Shown: positions 47,545 to 56,458 of the stretch, in pieces
Position numbering within the stretch: the stretch's first letter is position 1
Layout of the letters: each line of letters starts with the position of its first letter
Position numbers and translations under genes: made by a program
Assembly (NCBI GenBank): GCA_963773625.1
Contig: CAVZCJ010000013.1
Span: 248,001 to 312,000 of the forward strand
Direction: 5' to 3'
DNA from: DATARH01 sp963773625
Lineage (GTDB): Bacteria; Pseudomonadota; Alphaproteobacteria; ATCC43930; CGMCC-115725
Length of the DNA: 64,000 bases
The notes under the pieces: model-generated
Told to the model about the DNA's origin: nothing
The model's database searches: none
Seen by the model: the letters and a program-made list of their open reading frames with translations, nothing else

Positions 47545-48241
47545 CCCGCCGATAATCGCGGAAGCGGTTGCGTTTGCTGGCTTCGAGCGCGGCGACCGAC
47601 GCATCGTAAAGCTGCGCGACCTCCGCGAGGCGGGCCGAGGTCTCGCCGTCCAGCCTGCCGTCCCAGCGTTCGGGGCGAAAGCGGCGCTGAAACGCGGCGA
47701 GCGGAGGTCCGACATTGCCCGGTTCGACCTGATAGCCGATGCGGGCAAGATCGGCGAGCGCGCGGGCCCGCTCGACGATACCGACGCCGCGGCCGCGGCG
47801 TAACTCGGCTGCCGGATCGGGCCACAGCCCGACCCCGGCGCGCGCCAGGCGCGGCCAGTCGAACAACTCACCTGGGTCGCTCTTGCGGGTTGGCGCGATG
47901 TCGGAATGACCGACCACGCGGTGCGCCGGTATGCGCCGCCGCGCGACGATGTCCTGGCACAAAGTCTCGACGGCCCGCATCTGCGGTTCTGGAAAGCCGC
48001 GATAACCCCATTCGTGACCGGGATTGACAATCTCGACCCCGATCGAGACGCCATTAAGCGCCGTTTCCCCTCGCCAAAAGGATACGCCGGCATGCCAGGC
48101 GCGACGTTCCTCGGGAACAAGGCGCCATATCGTCCCGTCTTCGTCGACGAGGTAATGTGAACTGACCTGCGCCGCCGGATCGCACAGCCGGTCGAGCGCG
48201 GCCTCGGCGCTCTGCATGCCCGTATAGTGCAGCACCAGCAT
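47537..48241 (-). CDS. N-acetylmuramoyl-L-alanine amidase, AmiD type
   Basis: The amidase cuts peptidoglycan stem peptides using zinc. Ligands are visible in MLVLHYTGM, RAWHAGVSFW and VVGHSDIAPTRKSDPG. A peptidoglycan-binding-like C-terminus follows (GPPLAAFQRRFRPERWDGRL). The true start appears to be ATG 48322, overlapping the TerB-DnaJ stop: MTPAI is followed by an in-frame TAA at 48305-48307, then in-frame DRPSPNHD. The stop may be a mutation or a base error, since no start exists between it and ATG 48241. It lacks a clear signal peptide, so location is uncertain. Confidence 0.75.
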   Translation of the reverse strand: MLVLHYTGMQSAEAALDRLCDPAAQVSSHYLVDEDGTIWRLVPEERRAWHAGVSFWRGETALNGVSIGVEIVNPGHEWGYRGFPEPQMRAVETLCQDIVARRRIPAHRVVGHSDIAPTRKSDPGELFDWPRLARAGVGLWPDPAAELRRGRGVGIVERARALADLARIGYQVEPGNVGPPLAAFQRRFRPERWDGRLDGETSARLAEVAQLYDASVAALEASKRNRFRDYRRVN

Positions 48242-48318
48242 GTCGATGCGCGGCGGGCCGCCGATGGCCTCGCCGCGGCTGTCGTGGTTCGGCGACGGAC
48301 GGTCTTAAATCGCCGGGG

Positions 48319-49077
48319 TCATGCCCGCGGCACCGCCTGGGCCTTCATCAACAAGTCATGAGCGGCATTAATCCGCGCGACCCGAGCGGTGGCCCGCTCC
48401 ATGATCTCGGGCGGCAGCCCTTGCGCGATCAGCAGGTCCGGGTGGTGCTCGCGCACCAACCGGTGATAGGCGACACGAATTTCGTCGGTCGAGGCGCCGG
48501 CCGCGACGCCGAGAATCGAATGCGGGTCGTCCTCGGGTGACGGGCCGACATGGGTGGCGCGAATTCGCGCGTAGTCGGCGGCGCTGAAGCCGAACAAACG
48601 AGCGACCTCGCGCAGATAGGCGTCTTCGGCGGCGCAGACTTCGCCGTCGGCGAGAGCAATATGAAAGAGCCCGCCAAGCAGGTCCTCGAGCACGGCGCGA
48701 TTGTCGGCGAACAAGCGTCCGACCTGCCTTGCATAGCTCTCGAAACCATGTGTGCTGCGCCGCGCCAAGTCGAAGATCGTGCGCATATGGGCTTCTTCAC
48801 CCGTCGGTACCTGGAACACCTCGTTGAACGCTGCGACCTCGTCGCGGGTCACCTCGCCGTCGGCTCGCGCCATCTTGGCGCCCAGAGCGATGACTGCGAT
48901 GGTGAAGGTGACGCGCTGCCGTGGGTCGCCGTACCCGTTATCCGCGGGACGACCGTCACGGCCGATCGGCGTGTGCCAATGCGGCAGATGCTCCGATACC
49001 CGCGCCAGCAGGTGGCCGAGCGGCCCGCCAAACGACAGGTGGCGAGCACCGAGGAGGATGCGTCCGACAACGCTCAT
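48319..49077 (-). CDS. TerB-DnaJ (DjlA-like) co-chaperone protein
   Basis: The 252-residue protein has a TerB-like helical domain (residues ~55-180: AKMARADGEVTRDEVAAFNE and ADGEVCAAEDAYLREVARLF, both with acidic metal-like positions) and a C-terminal J domain (HSILGVAAGASTDEIRVAYH then LVREHHPDLLI) with the HPD motif. It should stimulate Hsp70 ATPase, as DjlA does, but lacks a membrane anchor. Its stop overlaps the amidase reading frame, so the two are coupled. Confidence 0.85.
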   Translation of the reverse strand: MSVVGRILLGARHLSFGGPLGHLLARVSEHLPHWHTPIGRDGRPADNGYGDPRQRVTFTIAVIALGAKMARADGEVTRDEVAAFNEVFQVPTGEEAHMRTIFDLARRSTHGFESYARQVGRLFADNRAVLEDLLGGLFHIALADGEVCAAEDAYLREVARLFGFSAADYARIRATHVGPSPEDDPHSILGVAAGASTDEIRVAYHRLVREHHPDLLIAQGLPPEIMERATARVARINAAHDLLMKAQAVPRA

Positions 49078-49223
49078 GGATTCCCTATACGACGCTTTGC
49101 CGCGCCAGTCGATGCAACGCGCAGGCGGGTCGAGTGTTGTTCCACTGTTGGTACGAGGTCCCGGGCGGATGCTCTTACCGACGGTTTAGGCACCGGCGCA
49201 TCTTGACCGCAAAACGCTTCGAC

Positions 49224-49237
49224 CCCATTGCAATGGG
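49224..49237. promoter_or_regulatory. 14-bp perfect palindrome before the S41 gene
   Basis: CCCATTGCAATGGG lies 48 bases upstream of the S41 start. Its symmetry and position fit an operator, but no known regulator matches it. A chance occurrence is possible. Confidence 0.3.
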
Positions 49238-49284
49238 CTGATTCTCGGATAGTGTGCGGGCACTCTCATGGAGAACTGACGCGC

Positions 49285-50647
49285 ATGCGCAAATGGCTGC
49301 CGACGCTCGCGTTGCTGGTACTGCTCGCGCCGGCCACGGCTCTTCCGCAATCGAAGAACACCAAGAGCGGTGTTTACGAGCAACTCAATCTGTTCGGCGA
49401 GGCCTTCGAGCGGATCCGTCAGGATGCGGTCGAGCCGGTCGCCGACGGCAAGCTCATCGAGACCGCGATCGCCGGGATGATGTCGAGCCTCGACCCGCAT
49501 TGCACTTATCTAACCGAAGCTGAATACAAGGCGCTGCAAGCGCCTGCGCCGACCGATTCCGGTTCGATCGGGTTGGTCGTCACCCTGCAAGGCGGACAGG
49601 TCAAGGTTGTTTCCCCGCAGGACGGCTCGCCCGCCGCGGATGCCGGGATCAAGCCCGGCGACACGATTTACGCGATTGACAAGGAGCCGGTCTACGACCT
49701 GACGCTGTCGGAGGTCGAGCACAAGTTACGCGGACCCGTGGACAACGAGGTCACGCTGACCCTGCGCCGAGCGGACGGCAAGCCCACCGACATTACCGTG
49801 AAGCAGTCGAACACCAAGCTGACGACCGTCGCTTCGCATCTGGATGGCGATGACGTCGGCTATATCCGGATCGCCGGATTCGACGACACTACCCAGGCGG
49901 CGCTGACCGCCGCGATCCAGGATTTGCAGCAAAAGGCCGGCAAGAAGCTGGTCGGTTTCATCCTCGATCTGCGCAATGACCCCGGCGGCGACCTCACTAC
50001 CGCCGAGGCGATGGCCGACGATTTCATCGACAAGGGCGACATCGCGGTCATCAGGTCACGCAAGGGCGACACCAGCAAGCACATCCCGGCGACACCGGGT
50101 GACCTCGCCAACGCCCTGCCGATCGTGGTGCTGGTCAATGGCGGCACCGCGCGCGAGGCGGAGTTGGTCGCCGGTGCGTTGCAGGACAACCATCGCGCCA
50201 TCTTGCTCGGCACCAAGACCTTTGGCGAAAGCGCGATCGAGACGATTATCCCCTTAAACGGCAACGGCGCGATTCGGCTGACCACCGCCCGCTACGAGAC
50301 GCCGGGAGGCCATGCGATCCAGGGCAAGGGCCTCACGCCGGACCTCAACGTGGTGCCGATCAAGCTGGAGCGGGTCGCGTCGGGGTTCGGTCGCCGCGAA
50401 GCCGATCTGCGCGGTGCGCTCAAAAACACCGACCCCACCGCGACGCCAACCAATCCGGCTCCGCCCGCGGCCCCGGGCGACGCCTAATCCGGCGCCGCCG
50501 GGTCAGGCGACGACACCGCCACCCAGCAAGGAAGCGAGCAACTCGGTCGCCAGCGCGGATCTCGGCACACCAGATGATGAACAGCTGACCCAAGCGCTCG
50601 ACGTCTTGCGCGGGCTGGCGCTGGTCGCCGCCCGCAATAATCAGTGA
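49285..50647 (+). CDS. S41 (CtpA-like) peptidase homologue lacking catalytic Ser and Lys
   Basis: A signal peptide (ATG 49285, MRKWLPTLALLVLLAPATAL) and PDZ (GGQVKVVSPQDGSPAADAGI, KPGDTIYAIDKEPVYDL) are followed by the S41 domain. The catalytic motif, usually GSASASEI, reads GGTAREAELVAGAL: the nucleophilic Ser is Arg. The Lys usually in FGKGSVQ is Glu (TFGESAIETIIPL). Other core residues (RNDPGG, TTARYETPGG, KGLTPD) are conserved, so it is probably a folded pseudopeptidase. The first frame stops at 50487 in a Pro-rich tail; one shift restores PDDEQLTQALDVLRGLALVA, the normal C-terminus, ending at 50647. GGAGA precedes the start. Confidence 0.8.
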
Positions 50648-51579
50648 TGCGCACCCTCGTCCTCGGCGCTGGGGCGGTCGGCGGCTATTTCGGCGGGCGG
50701 TTGGCGGACGCGGGACGCGACGTCACTTTTCTCGTGCGCCCGGCGCGCGCGGCGCTGTTGTCCGCGCAAGGACTGAGGGTCAGCAGCCCGCTTGGCGATT
50801 TCATGGTGAAGCCGCAGCTCGCCACCGCCGATACCCTGTCCGGCGCCTACGATCTGATCATCCTGACCGCCAAGCATTACGACCTTGACCAAGCGATCGA
50901 GGCGGTGCGCCCGGCGGTGGGGCCGCGCACCGCGGTGCTGCCGCTGCTGAACGGGCTTGTTCATCTCGAACGGCTGTCGCAGGCGTTCGGCGGCGAGAAG
51001 ATACTGGGCGGGGTCGCCTATGTCGGCGCCAGCCTGCAGCCCGACGGCAGCATCCGCCACCATAACCGGCTGTCGGGCATCGCCTTCGGCGACCGGCCAG
51101 GCGGCATCAGCGACCGGGTGCGAGGGATCGCCGCCGAGTTCGCCGGCAGCAAGGTCGACGCCCCGGGCAGCGACAACGTCATGCTCGATATGTGGGAAAA
51201 GTTCGTGATGATCACGACGATGGCCGGCATGAACTGCCTGATGCGCGGCACCATCGGCGACATCGCGGCGACGGCGGATGGGGCGGAGTTGATGCTCCAG
51301 CTGTTCGCCGAGAACCAGGCGGTCGCCGAGGCGGCGGGCTATTCACTGCGGCAGGCTTATCGCGAAAATATCAGCCGGATGCTGACCGAGAAGGGCAGCG
51401 TCAATAACGCCTCGATGCATCACGATCTGGCGCACGGCTCCCGCACCGAGGCTGACTGGATCATCGGCGACATGCGGCGCCGCACCATCGAATTTGGGCT
51501 GGCGACGCCGCTCTTGCGCGCCGCCTACGCCCACCTGCAGGTCTACGAGAACCGCCGCGCCTCCCAGGCAAAAGCCTAG
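50647..51579 (+). CDS. Ketopantoate reductase (PanE/ApbA) family protein
   Basis: The 310-residue protein is a two-domain NADPH-dependent reductase: LVLGAGAVGGYFGGRLADAG is the dinucleotide loop, LPLLNGLVHLERLSQAFGG the mid-domain block, and NCLMRGTIGDI with the C-terminal helical bundle carries the substrate Lys region (MWEKFVM). It may reduce ketopantoate or another 2-oxo acid. ATG 50647 overlaps the S41 stop (TGATG), and the next gene on the other strand overlaps its end by four bases. Confidence 0.85.
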   Translation: MRTLVLGAGAVGGYFGGRLADAGRDVTFLVRPARAALLSAQGLRVSSPLGDFMVKPQLATADTLSGAYDLIILTAKHYDLDQAIEAVRPAVGPRTAVLPLLNGLVHLERLSQAFGGEKILGGVAYVGASLQPDGSIRHHNRLSGIAFGDRPGGISDRVRGIAAEFAGSKVDAPGSDNVMLDMWEKFVMITTMAGMNCLMRGTIGDIAATADGAELMLQLFAENQAVAEAAGYSLRQAYRENISRMLTEKGSVNNASMHHDLAHGSRTEADWIIGDMRRRTIEFGLATPLLRAAYAHLQVYENRRASQAKA

Positions 51580-52802
51580 AGTACGCCCTCGCTCTTCAGC
51601 GCCGCGACGCCGGCGGCGTCGATCTTCAGCCAGCTCTGCAGCACCTCGGCGGTGTCGCCGCCCAGGGCAGGCGCACCCTTGACGCGAATTCGCTTGCCGT
51701 CGATGCGCACCGGCCAGCTCGCCATTTTGTCATCGCCGTTATGGTGATGCACCTGCTGCATGAAGCCGCTCGTCTCGAAATAAGGCTCGTTCTGCAGCTC
51801 CATCGTGTCGAACACGGCGCCGGCCGGGACGCCGACCGCGATCAGCTTTTCCATTACCTCGCGCTTGTCGTGCTGGCTGGTCCATTCGCCGATGATGTTT
51901 TCGAGCTCCACGGAGTTCTTGACGCGCGCATCGCCCGTCGCGAAGCGTGGATCCTCGATCAGGTCCTCGCGGCCGATCAGCTTCATCAGCCGTGCATAGT
52001 GTTCGGGATTGGCCCGGCTGGTCGTGATGTAGAGATAGTCGTTGGGCCCGCCACCCTTGCACGGGAAAAGCCCGGCCGGCGCGTTATTGCCAGCGCTCGG
52101 CTTGGCGCCGCGGCGCTGGGCGGGTTTGCCGGTGCGCATCATCGTCGCGAAGCAGGTGCGCATGTAGTGGATCATCGCCTCTTGCATCGCGATTTCTAAG
52201 AGGCGCCCCTCGCCGGTGCGGTTGCGCTCGTGCAGCGCGCCGAGGATGGTCGCCGCCATCAGCATGCCGGTGCCGGTATCGCCAAAGCTGAGGCCGGGCT
52301 TGACCGGCGGCTGGTCGGGCCAGCCGGTCACGCTGATCGGGCCGCCCGCGGCCTGCGCGATCATGTCGAAGGCGAGGCCGCGCTCCCACGGGCTGCCGGG
52401 GCTGAAGCCCTTGATGCGGCAGTAGAGAATGCGGGGGTTGATCTTCTTGACCGATTCATAGTCGAGACCGAGCCGCTCGATCGTTCCGGGCGCCATGTTC
52501 TCGGCCGTGATGTCGGCCCGGCGGATCATGTCCTTGACGATCTCCAAGCCCTTCGGCGACTTCAGGTTGATCGTCAGCGACTTCTTGTTGACGTTGAACT
52601 GCCGAAAATACCACGGATCGTCGTCGGGCTTACCGGGACGCAGCCGGCGGCCGGGATCGCCGCGGCCGGGGTTTTCGATCTTGACCACCTCGGCGCCGAA
52701 CCAGGCGAGCACCTCCGTGCAGGTGGTCCCGGCCTCGAACTGGGTGAAATCGACGACCTTGATACCCTGCAGGAAATTGAAGTCGGCGATGTTATCGGCC
52801 AT
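51576..52802 (-). CDS. CaiB/BaiF-type CoA transferase
   Basis: The 408-residue enzyme has the two-domain fold of family III CoA transferases: VVDFTQFEAGTTCTEVLAWF, VVKIENPGRGDPGRRLRPGK, YFRQFNVNKKSLTINLKSPK and the catalytic Asp region (GLAFDMIAQAAGGPISVTGW). GGGAGGAGCC precedes ATG 52802. It is intact. It is a second paralogue of the gene at 24709, about 27 kb away, and probably uses a different acid. Substrate unknown. Confidence 0.88.
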   Translation of the reverse strand: MADNIADFNFLQGIKVVDFTQFEAGTTCTEVLAWFGAEVVKIENPGRGDPGRRLRPGKPDDDPWYFRQFNVNKKSLTINLKSPKGLEIVKDMIRRADITAENMAPGTIERLGLDYESVKKINPRILYCRIKGFSPGSPWERGLAFDMIAQAAGGPISVTGWPDQPPVKPGLSFGDTGTGMLMAATILGALHERNRTGEGRLLEIAMQEAMIHYMRTCFATMMRTGKPAQRRGAKPSAGNNAPAGLFPCKGGGPNDYLYITTSRANPEHYARLMKLIGREDLIEDPRFATGDARVKNSVELENIIGEWTSQHDKREVMEKLIAVGVPAGAVFDTMELQNEPYFETSGFMQQVHHHNGDDKMASWPVRIDGKRIRVKGAPALGGDTAEVLQSWLKIDAAGVAALKSEGVL

Positions 52803-52946
52803 GGCTGGCTCCTCCCGAAATGCGATTGGCGCTAGCGTGCGCCTTATCGCGCCCCGTCGCAATCTTCCCCGCGCTGTACCTCGAGCGCACGCGCGCAGGC
52901 CAAAAAAAGATCAGGACTAAGCTATTGAACTTTCACATTTCACTAC

Positions 52947-52984
52947 TGGAATAACAGGCTGGAACAGGTGGAATAACAGGCCGG
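52947..52984. repeat. Two 16-bp direct repeats
   Basis: TGGAATAACAGGCTGG (52947-52962) and TGGAATAACAGGCCGG (52969-52984) differ at one base and are 22 bases apart start to start. They lie in a 270-base non-coding stretch between a CoA-transferase gene and a methyltransferase gene. They could be an operator or part of a longer decayed repeat; no function is assigned. Confidence 0.5.
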
Positions 52985-53072
52985 GGTCACAAGCGACCGA
53001 AATGAGACAGCTCTTCTCAAGATGTTCTCTAGACGTTCTTATTCAAGGGCGATTATGTATTCGCCAAACACG

Positions 53073-53684
53073 CTAGGCGGCGTGCAGGGTGAGCATCTTT
53101 AGCAGGTCATCGAATACGAAGCGGCTTTCGACAACCGCTAGACCGGCGGCGGGAACATGCTGTTCTGTGTTCCGGTCGAAGCTCGCGCCGTAGGCCCAGG
53201 CGATCCAGGGTTGCCAAATACGGGTGATGATCCGGCGCAGCGTGCCAGTCGGGCGCACATATTCGAGAAGCCGGATGACCCCACCCGATTTGACGACACG
53301 GCCAAGCTCGCGGAGCGCTGGCACTTGAAGGTGATCGGGCAGCACACAGAACAGAAAGCTCGCGACCGCAGCATCGAATGAGCCGGTCGGAAATTGAAGT
53401 TCGGTCACGTCCATCTGATAGAGGCGACCCGCCGCTGCCAGTGTCGGGCATCGGTCATATGCCCGCGCAAGCATGGCCGGGCTGGTGTCGATCCCCGAGA
53501 CAACCGCGCCCGGCGGGTAATAGGCGCAGTTGCGCCCCGTGCCGACGCCAGCGTCTAGCAGCTGGCCGTCAAGATTCTGGAACAGCAGCGGGCGCAACGC
53601 GCTGTAGCGTTTCCGCTCAAACGGGCCGTCGAGGAAATCGTAGAGCGGCGCAATCCGCTGGTATCGCGCAAAGTTGGTTGTCAC
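53073..53684 (-). CDS. Class I SAM-dependent methyltransferase
   Basis: About 203 residues from GTG 53684, which has GGAAGGA before it. The SAM-binding motif is LLDAGVGTGRNCAYYP, followed by VSGIDTSPAMLARAYDRCP and the acceptor-region FPTGSFDAAVASFLFCVLPD. It is similar to UbiE/COQ5-like and Methyltransf_11 proteins; the substrate is not known. A longer frame to 53741 lacks a ribosome site. Confidence 0.8.
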   Translation of the reverse strand: MTTNFARYQRIAPLYDFLDGPFERKRYSALRPLLFQNLDGQLLDAGVGTGRNCAYYPPGAVVSGIDTSPAMLARAYDRCPTLAAAGRLYQMDVTELQFPTGSFDAAVASFLFCVLPDHLQVPALRELGRVVKSGGVIRLLEYVRPTGTLRRIITRIWQPWIAWAYGASFDRNTEQHVPAAGLAVVESRFVFDDLLKMLTLHAA

Positions 53685-53794
53685 TTGTCCTTCCGCTGAG
53701 GCTGAGGATCGCTCGGCGGCGCAGGCTTCGCGAGCCGCCACAGATTCTCATCGAACACGGCCTCATCCTCGCTCGCCCCGGGCTCGCGGGAGGG

Positions 53795-54280
53795 CTACTC
53801 CGCCGCTTCCTTGACCGGCGTCAGCTCGAGGCGGTCCATGCCGAGCTCAATGGCCTCGTCCCAACCCTTCTGGCGCACGTCGAACTGCACCTCGTCGGGG
53901 CCGAGATATTTGAGGTTGGCGGCGCCCTCGCTGACCGTGACCATCGGCGTCGGGTCGCTGTGGTCGCGATCGGGGTGCGGCACAAAGCGGATGCCGTCCC
54001 GCTCCATCGCCTTCGCCGTCGCCTGCAAATCGTCAACCTGGAAGCCGATATGGTGGATGCCGCGCATGTCCGAGGTCTGCCCCGGCCCGAGCTTCGGCGC
54101 ATCGGCGTCGCCGTATTTGAGGATGGCGAAATAGATGTAGCCGTCGCTCAGCCAGACGCCGCGCTCGCCGGTCTTGCTCGGCCGGCGGTAGAGCTCGGTG
54201 AGGCCGAAATGCTGCTTGTAGAACTCGGCGGTCGCGACGGGGTCGTCGGTCACCAGCGCGATGTGCTTGACGCGTGCCAT
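53795..54280 (-). CDS. VOC (glyoxalase/dioxygenase) family protein
   Basis: The 161-residue VOC protein has paired beta-alpha-beta-beta-beta modules: VKHIALVTDDPVATAEFYKQ, GLTELYRRP, RGIHHIGFQVDDLQATAKAM and VQFDVRQKGWDEA. His and Glu positions for metal are in KHIAL, HHIGF and DEVQF. It may be a glyoxalase, a resistance protein or a dioxygenase. It is upstream of the methyltransferase on the same strand and probably part of the catabolic gene group with the enolase-superfamily gene. Confidence 0.8.
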   Translation of the reverse strand: MARVKHIALVTDDPVATAEFYKQHFGLTELYRRPSKTGERGVWLSDGYIYFAILKYGDADAPKLGPGQTSDMRGIHHIGFQVDDLQATAKAMERDGIRFVPHPDRDHSDPTPMVTVSEGAANLKYLGPDEVQFDVRQKGWDEAIELGMDRLELTPVKEAAE

Positions 54281-54322
54281 TTGGTTCCTCTGTCGGTGAA
54301 TGGATTGATCAAAGGTGCAGAA

Positions 54323-55510
54323 TTAGCGTTTTGGCGGGTGGGCGCGAACGAATTCCTCATTCACATCAGCGCCCCAGCCGGGGCCTGTCGGCAATAATAG
54401 GTCGCCGTTCTCGATCACCGGCGGCTTAGTGACGATGTCGTCCTTCCAGGTGACGTCGTCGATGTCGATCTCCATGACCTTGAAGTTCGGGATCGCGGCG
54501 CAGAAATGGGCGCTGATCAGTGAGCCCAAATGGCCGTTGAAATTGTGCGGCGCGCAGTTGACCTCGAACGAATCCGCCATGTTGGCAATCTTGACCGATT
54601 CGAGAATGCCGTTCCACGCCACGTCGACGATCGCGTAGTCGACCGACTGGTTCTCGAAATAAGGGCGGAACTGGCGGCGGCCGTAGATCGATTCGAGCGA
54701 GGCGATCGGCGTGCGCGCGGAATTGCGGATGCGGGCGAGACCCGGCGGGTCGTAGAGGTCGATCTCGAGCCAGACCATGTCGAGCGGCTCCAGCGCCCGC
54801 GCCAGCCGGATATAGCCGTCGATCTTGTAGTTGAAATTGGTGTCGAGATGGAGCCCGACCCCCTTGCCGGCACCCTCGCGGTAGGCGGAAAGTTGGTCGA
54901 CCGCAGCGGCGGCGATGTCGGCGTCGGCGTTGAGATCGGGAAAACCCGGCTGGCCGCCGGTGCCGGGGCCGTGCATCCAATGGCGGCCCTTCTCGAAGCG
55001 GATCAGATTGGTCTTGAGCCCCTTGAAGCCCTTTTCCCTGACCTCGCGGCCAAGCGCGACGATGTCGTCGAGGGTGCGCACCGGCTCGACCCCGGCCCAT
55101 TCCTTGATCCGGTCGGCGTAGCGGGCACGGTAGGTGCCGCAATGCGACCAGTAGACCTGCATCCGGTCGCGGAACGGGCCGCCGAGCAGTTCGTAGACCG
55201 GGATTCCGAGCGCCTTGGCCTTGATGTCGACCAGCGCGTTCTCGATCGCGCCGATCGCCTGGGCGTTGAGCCCGCCCGCCGCCTGGCGGGTCGCCGCGTA
55301 AAGGAAATTGCTGTGCTTCTCGACCGGGCGCGGGTCCTGGCCGACAAGGCGAGCGCCCAATTTCTCGATGACCGTCGCGAGACCCTGCGCGCCATAGCCT
55401 TCCATGAATTCGGACCAGCCGGTTATGCCCTCGTCGGTCGATATCTTGAGGAACGAATTGACCCGCCAGCCGGCGTCGCAATGCAGGGTTTCAAGCTTGG
55501 TGATTTTCAT
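54323..55510 (-). CDS. Mandelate racemase/muconate lactonizing enzyme family (sugar-acid dehydratase-like)
   Basis: The 395-residue enolase-superfamily enzyme has a capping domain (TDEGITGWSEFMEGYGAQGL) and a barrel with catalytic Lys (GLKTNLIRFEKG), metal ligands Asp (LDTNFNYKIDGY), Glu (WLEIDLYDPPG) and Glu (SLESIYGRRQF), and His/Asp (YAIVDVAWNGI, NCAPHNFNGHLG). The pattern fits galactonate/sugar-acid dehydratase-like members. ATG 55510 has GGAGG before it. It is followed by the VOC gene. Its natural substrate cannot be read from sequence. Confidence 0.85.
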   Translation of the reverse strand: MKITKLETLHCDAGWRVNSFLKISTDEGITGWSEFMEGYGAQGLATVIEKLGARLVGQDPRPVEKHSNFLYAATRQAAGGLNAQAIGAIENALVDIKAKALGIPVYELLGGPFRDRMQVYWSHCGTYRARYADRIKEWAGVEPVRTLDDIVALGREVREKGFKGLKTNLIRFEKGRHWMHGPGTGGQPGFPDLNADADIAAAAVDQLSAYREGAGKGVGLHLDTNFNYKIDGYIRLARALEPLDMVWLEIDLYDPPGLARIRNSARTPIASLESIYGRRQFRPYFENQSVDYAIVDVAWNGILESVKIANMADSFEVNCAPHNFNGHLGSLISAHFCAAIPNFKVMEIDIDDVTWKDDIVTKPPVIENGDLLLPTGPGWGADVNEEFVRAHPPKR

Positions 55511-55608
55511 GGGGGCGCCTCCGCGACGGTCTCCATCATGCGCCGTGCGGTGCGCCCCGCCAACCCCGCCGGCCATGCGGCCAGCCGTGCATCGGGGGCG
55601 AGTTGCGG

Positions 55609-55637
55609 TTGACATCGCCGGGGGCCCGGCTTATCTC
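55609..55637 (+). promoter_or_regulatory. Sigma-70 promoter of tRNA-Leu
   Basis: TTGACA at 55609-55614 is separated by 17 bases from TATCTC at 55632-55637. Transcription would begin near 55643, ten bases before the tRNA. The -35 is perfect. Confidence 0.65.
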
Positions 55638-55652
55638 CGCCCGACCGTAAAT

Positions 55653-55739
55653 GCCCAGGTGGCGGAATTGGTAGACGCGCAGGTTTCAGGTACCTGTGGC
55701 AGCAATGTCGTGGAAGTTCGAGTCTTCTCCTGGGCACCA
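55653..55739 (+). tRNA. tRNA-Leu (anticodon CAG)
   Basis: The acceptor arm pairs GCCCAGG with CCTGGGC at the 3' end, with an encoded ACCA. The D-arm, a long variable arm typical of leucine tRNA and the T-arm GTTCGAGTC are present. The anticodon loop TTCAGGT gives CAG, which decodes CUG. It lies just upstream of rnd, whose product matures tRNA ends. Confidence 0.95.
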
Positions 55740-55753
55740 TTTTGCAGAATTGG

Positions 55754-56366
55754 ATGAGCCACAAGCTCCATCGCGGCGATCTCCCCGAGGGGATCAGTTT
55801 CGGGTCGGCGGTCGCGGTCGATACCGAGGCGATGGGACTGAACCCGCATCGTGACCGGCTGTGCCTGGTGCAGCTCTCGGCCGGCGACGGCGAGGCGCAT
55901 CTCGTCCAGCTCAGCCCCGGCAACTATGAGGCGCCGCGCCTCAAGGCGCTGATGGCAGATTTCGGCGGTAACGAAGCTGTTTCACTTCGCCCGCTTCGAT
56001 CTGGCGATGATCTACCACTATCTCGGGGTCATGGCGGGGCCGGTCTATTGCACCAAGATCGCCTCGCGTCTTGTTCGCACCTTCACCGACCGGCATGGGC
56101 TGCGCGATTTGTGCAAGGATCTGCTCAACGTCGATCTGTCAAAGCAGCAGCAGAGCTCGGATTGGGGCGCGGCGACGCTGACCGAAGAGCAATTACGTTA
56201 CGCCGCGACCGATGTTCTTCATTTGCACGCGCTGCGCGCCCGGCTCGACGCGATGCTCGCGCGGGAGGGGAGAACCGCGCTGGCGCAGGCCTCGTTCGGG
56301 TTCCTGCCGACGCGTGTCCTGCTTGACCTCGAAGGGTGGGCGGAGCAAGACATCTTCGCTCATTGA
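55754..56366 (+). CDS. rnd: Ribonuclease D (frame broken once)
   Basis: RNase D trims tRNA 3' ends. The DEDDy exonuclease motifs are in order: AVDTEAMGLN (Exo I), HFARFDLAMIYHYLG (Exo II) and YAATDVLHLHALR (Exo III). The frame is broken at a T3 run (55960-55962): removing one T gives ALMADSAVTKLFHFARFD. Without the C-terminal HRDC domain the protein is about 204 residues, the short alphaproteobacterial form. It lies directly after tRNA-Leu. Confidence 0.85.
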
Positions 56367-56458
56367 GCATCGCCGGCCGCTTGGGCCGCCGATAAACGCC
56401 TTGGGGATGCCGCATTTTGGGCGGCCTAATACCCATTAGGGGACCCTACGGGGGATCA

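Noticed and set aside
52803..53072. Regulatory RNA between the CoA-transferase and methyltransferase genes
   Set aside because: Apart from the 16-base direct repeats, no conserved fold or promoter pair was found.
54530..55612. 360-codon + strand frame
   Set aside because: It is antisense to the enolase-superfamily gene, whose catalytic residues are all visible.
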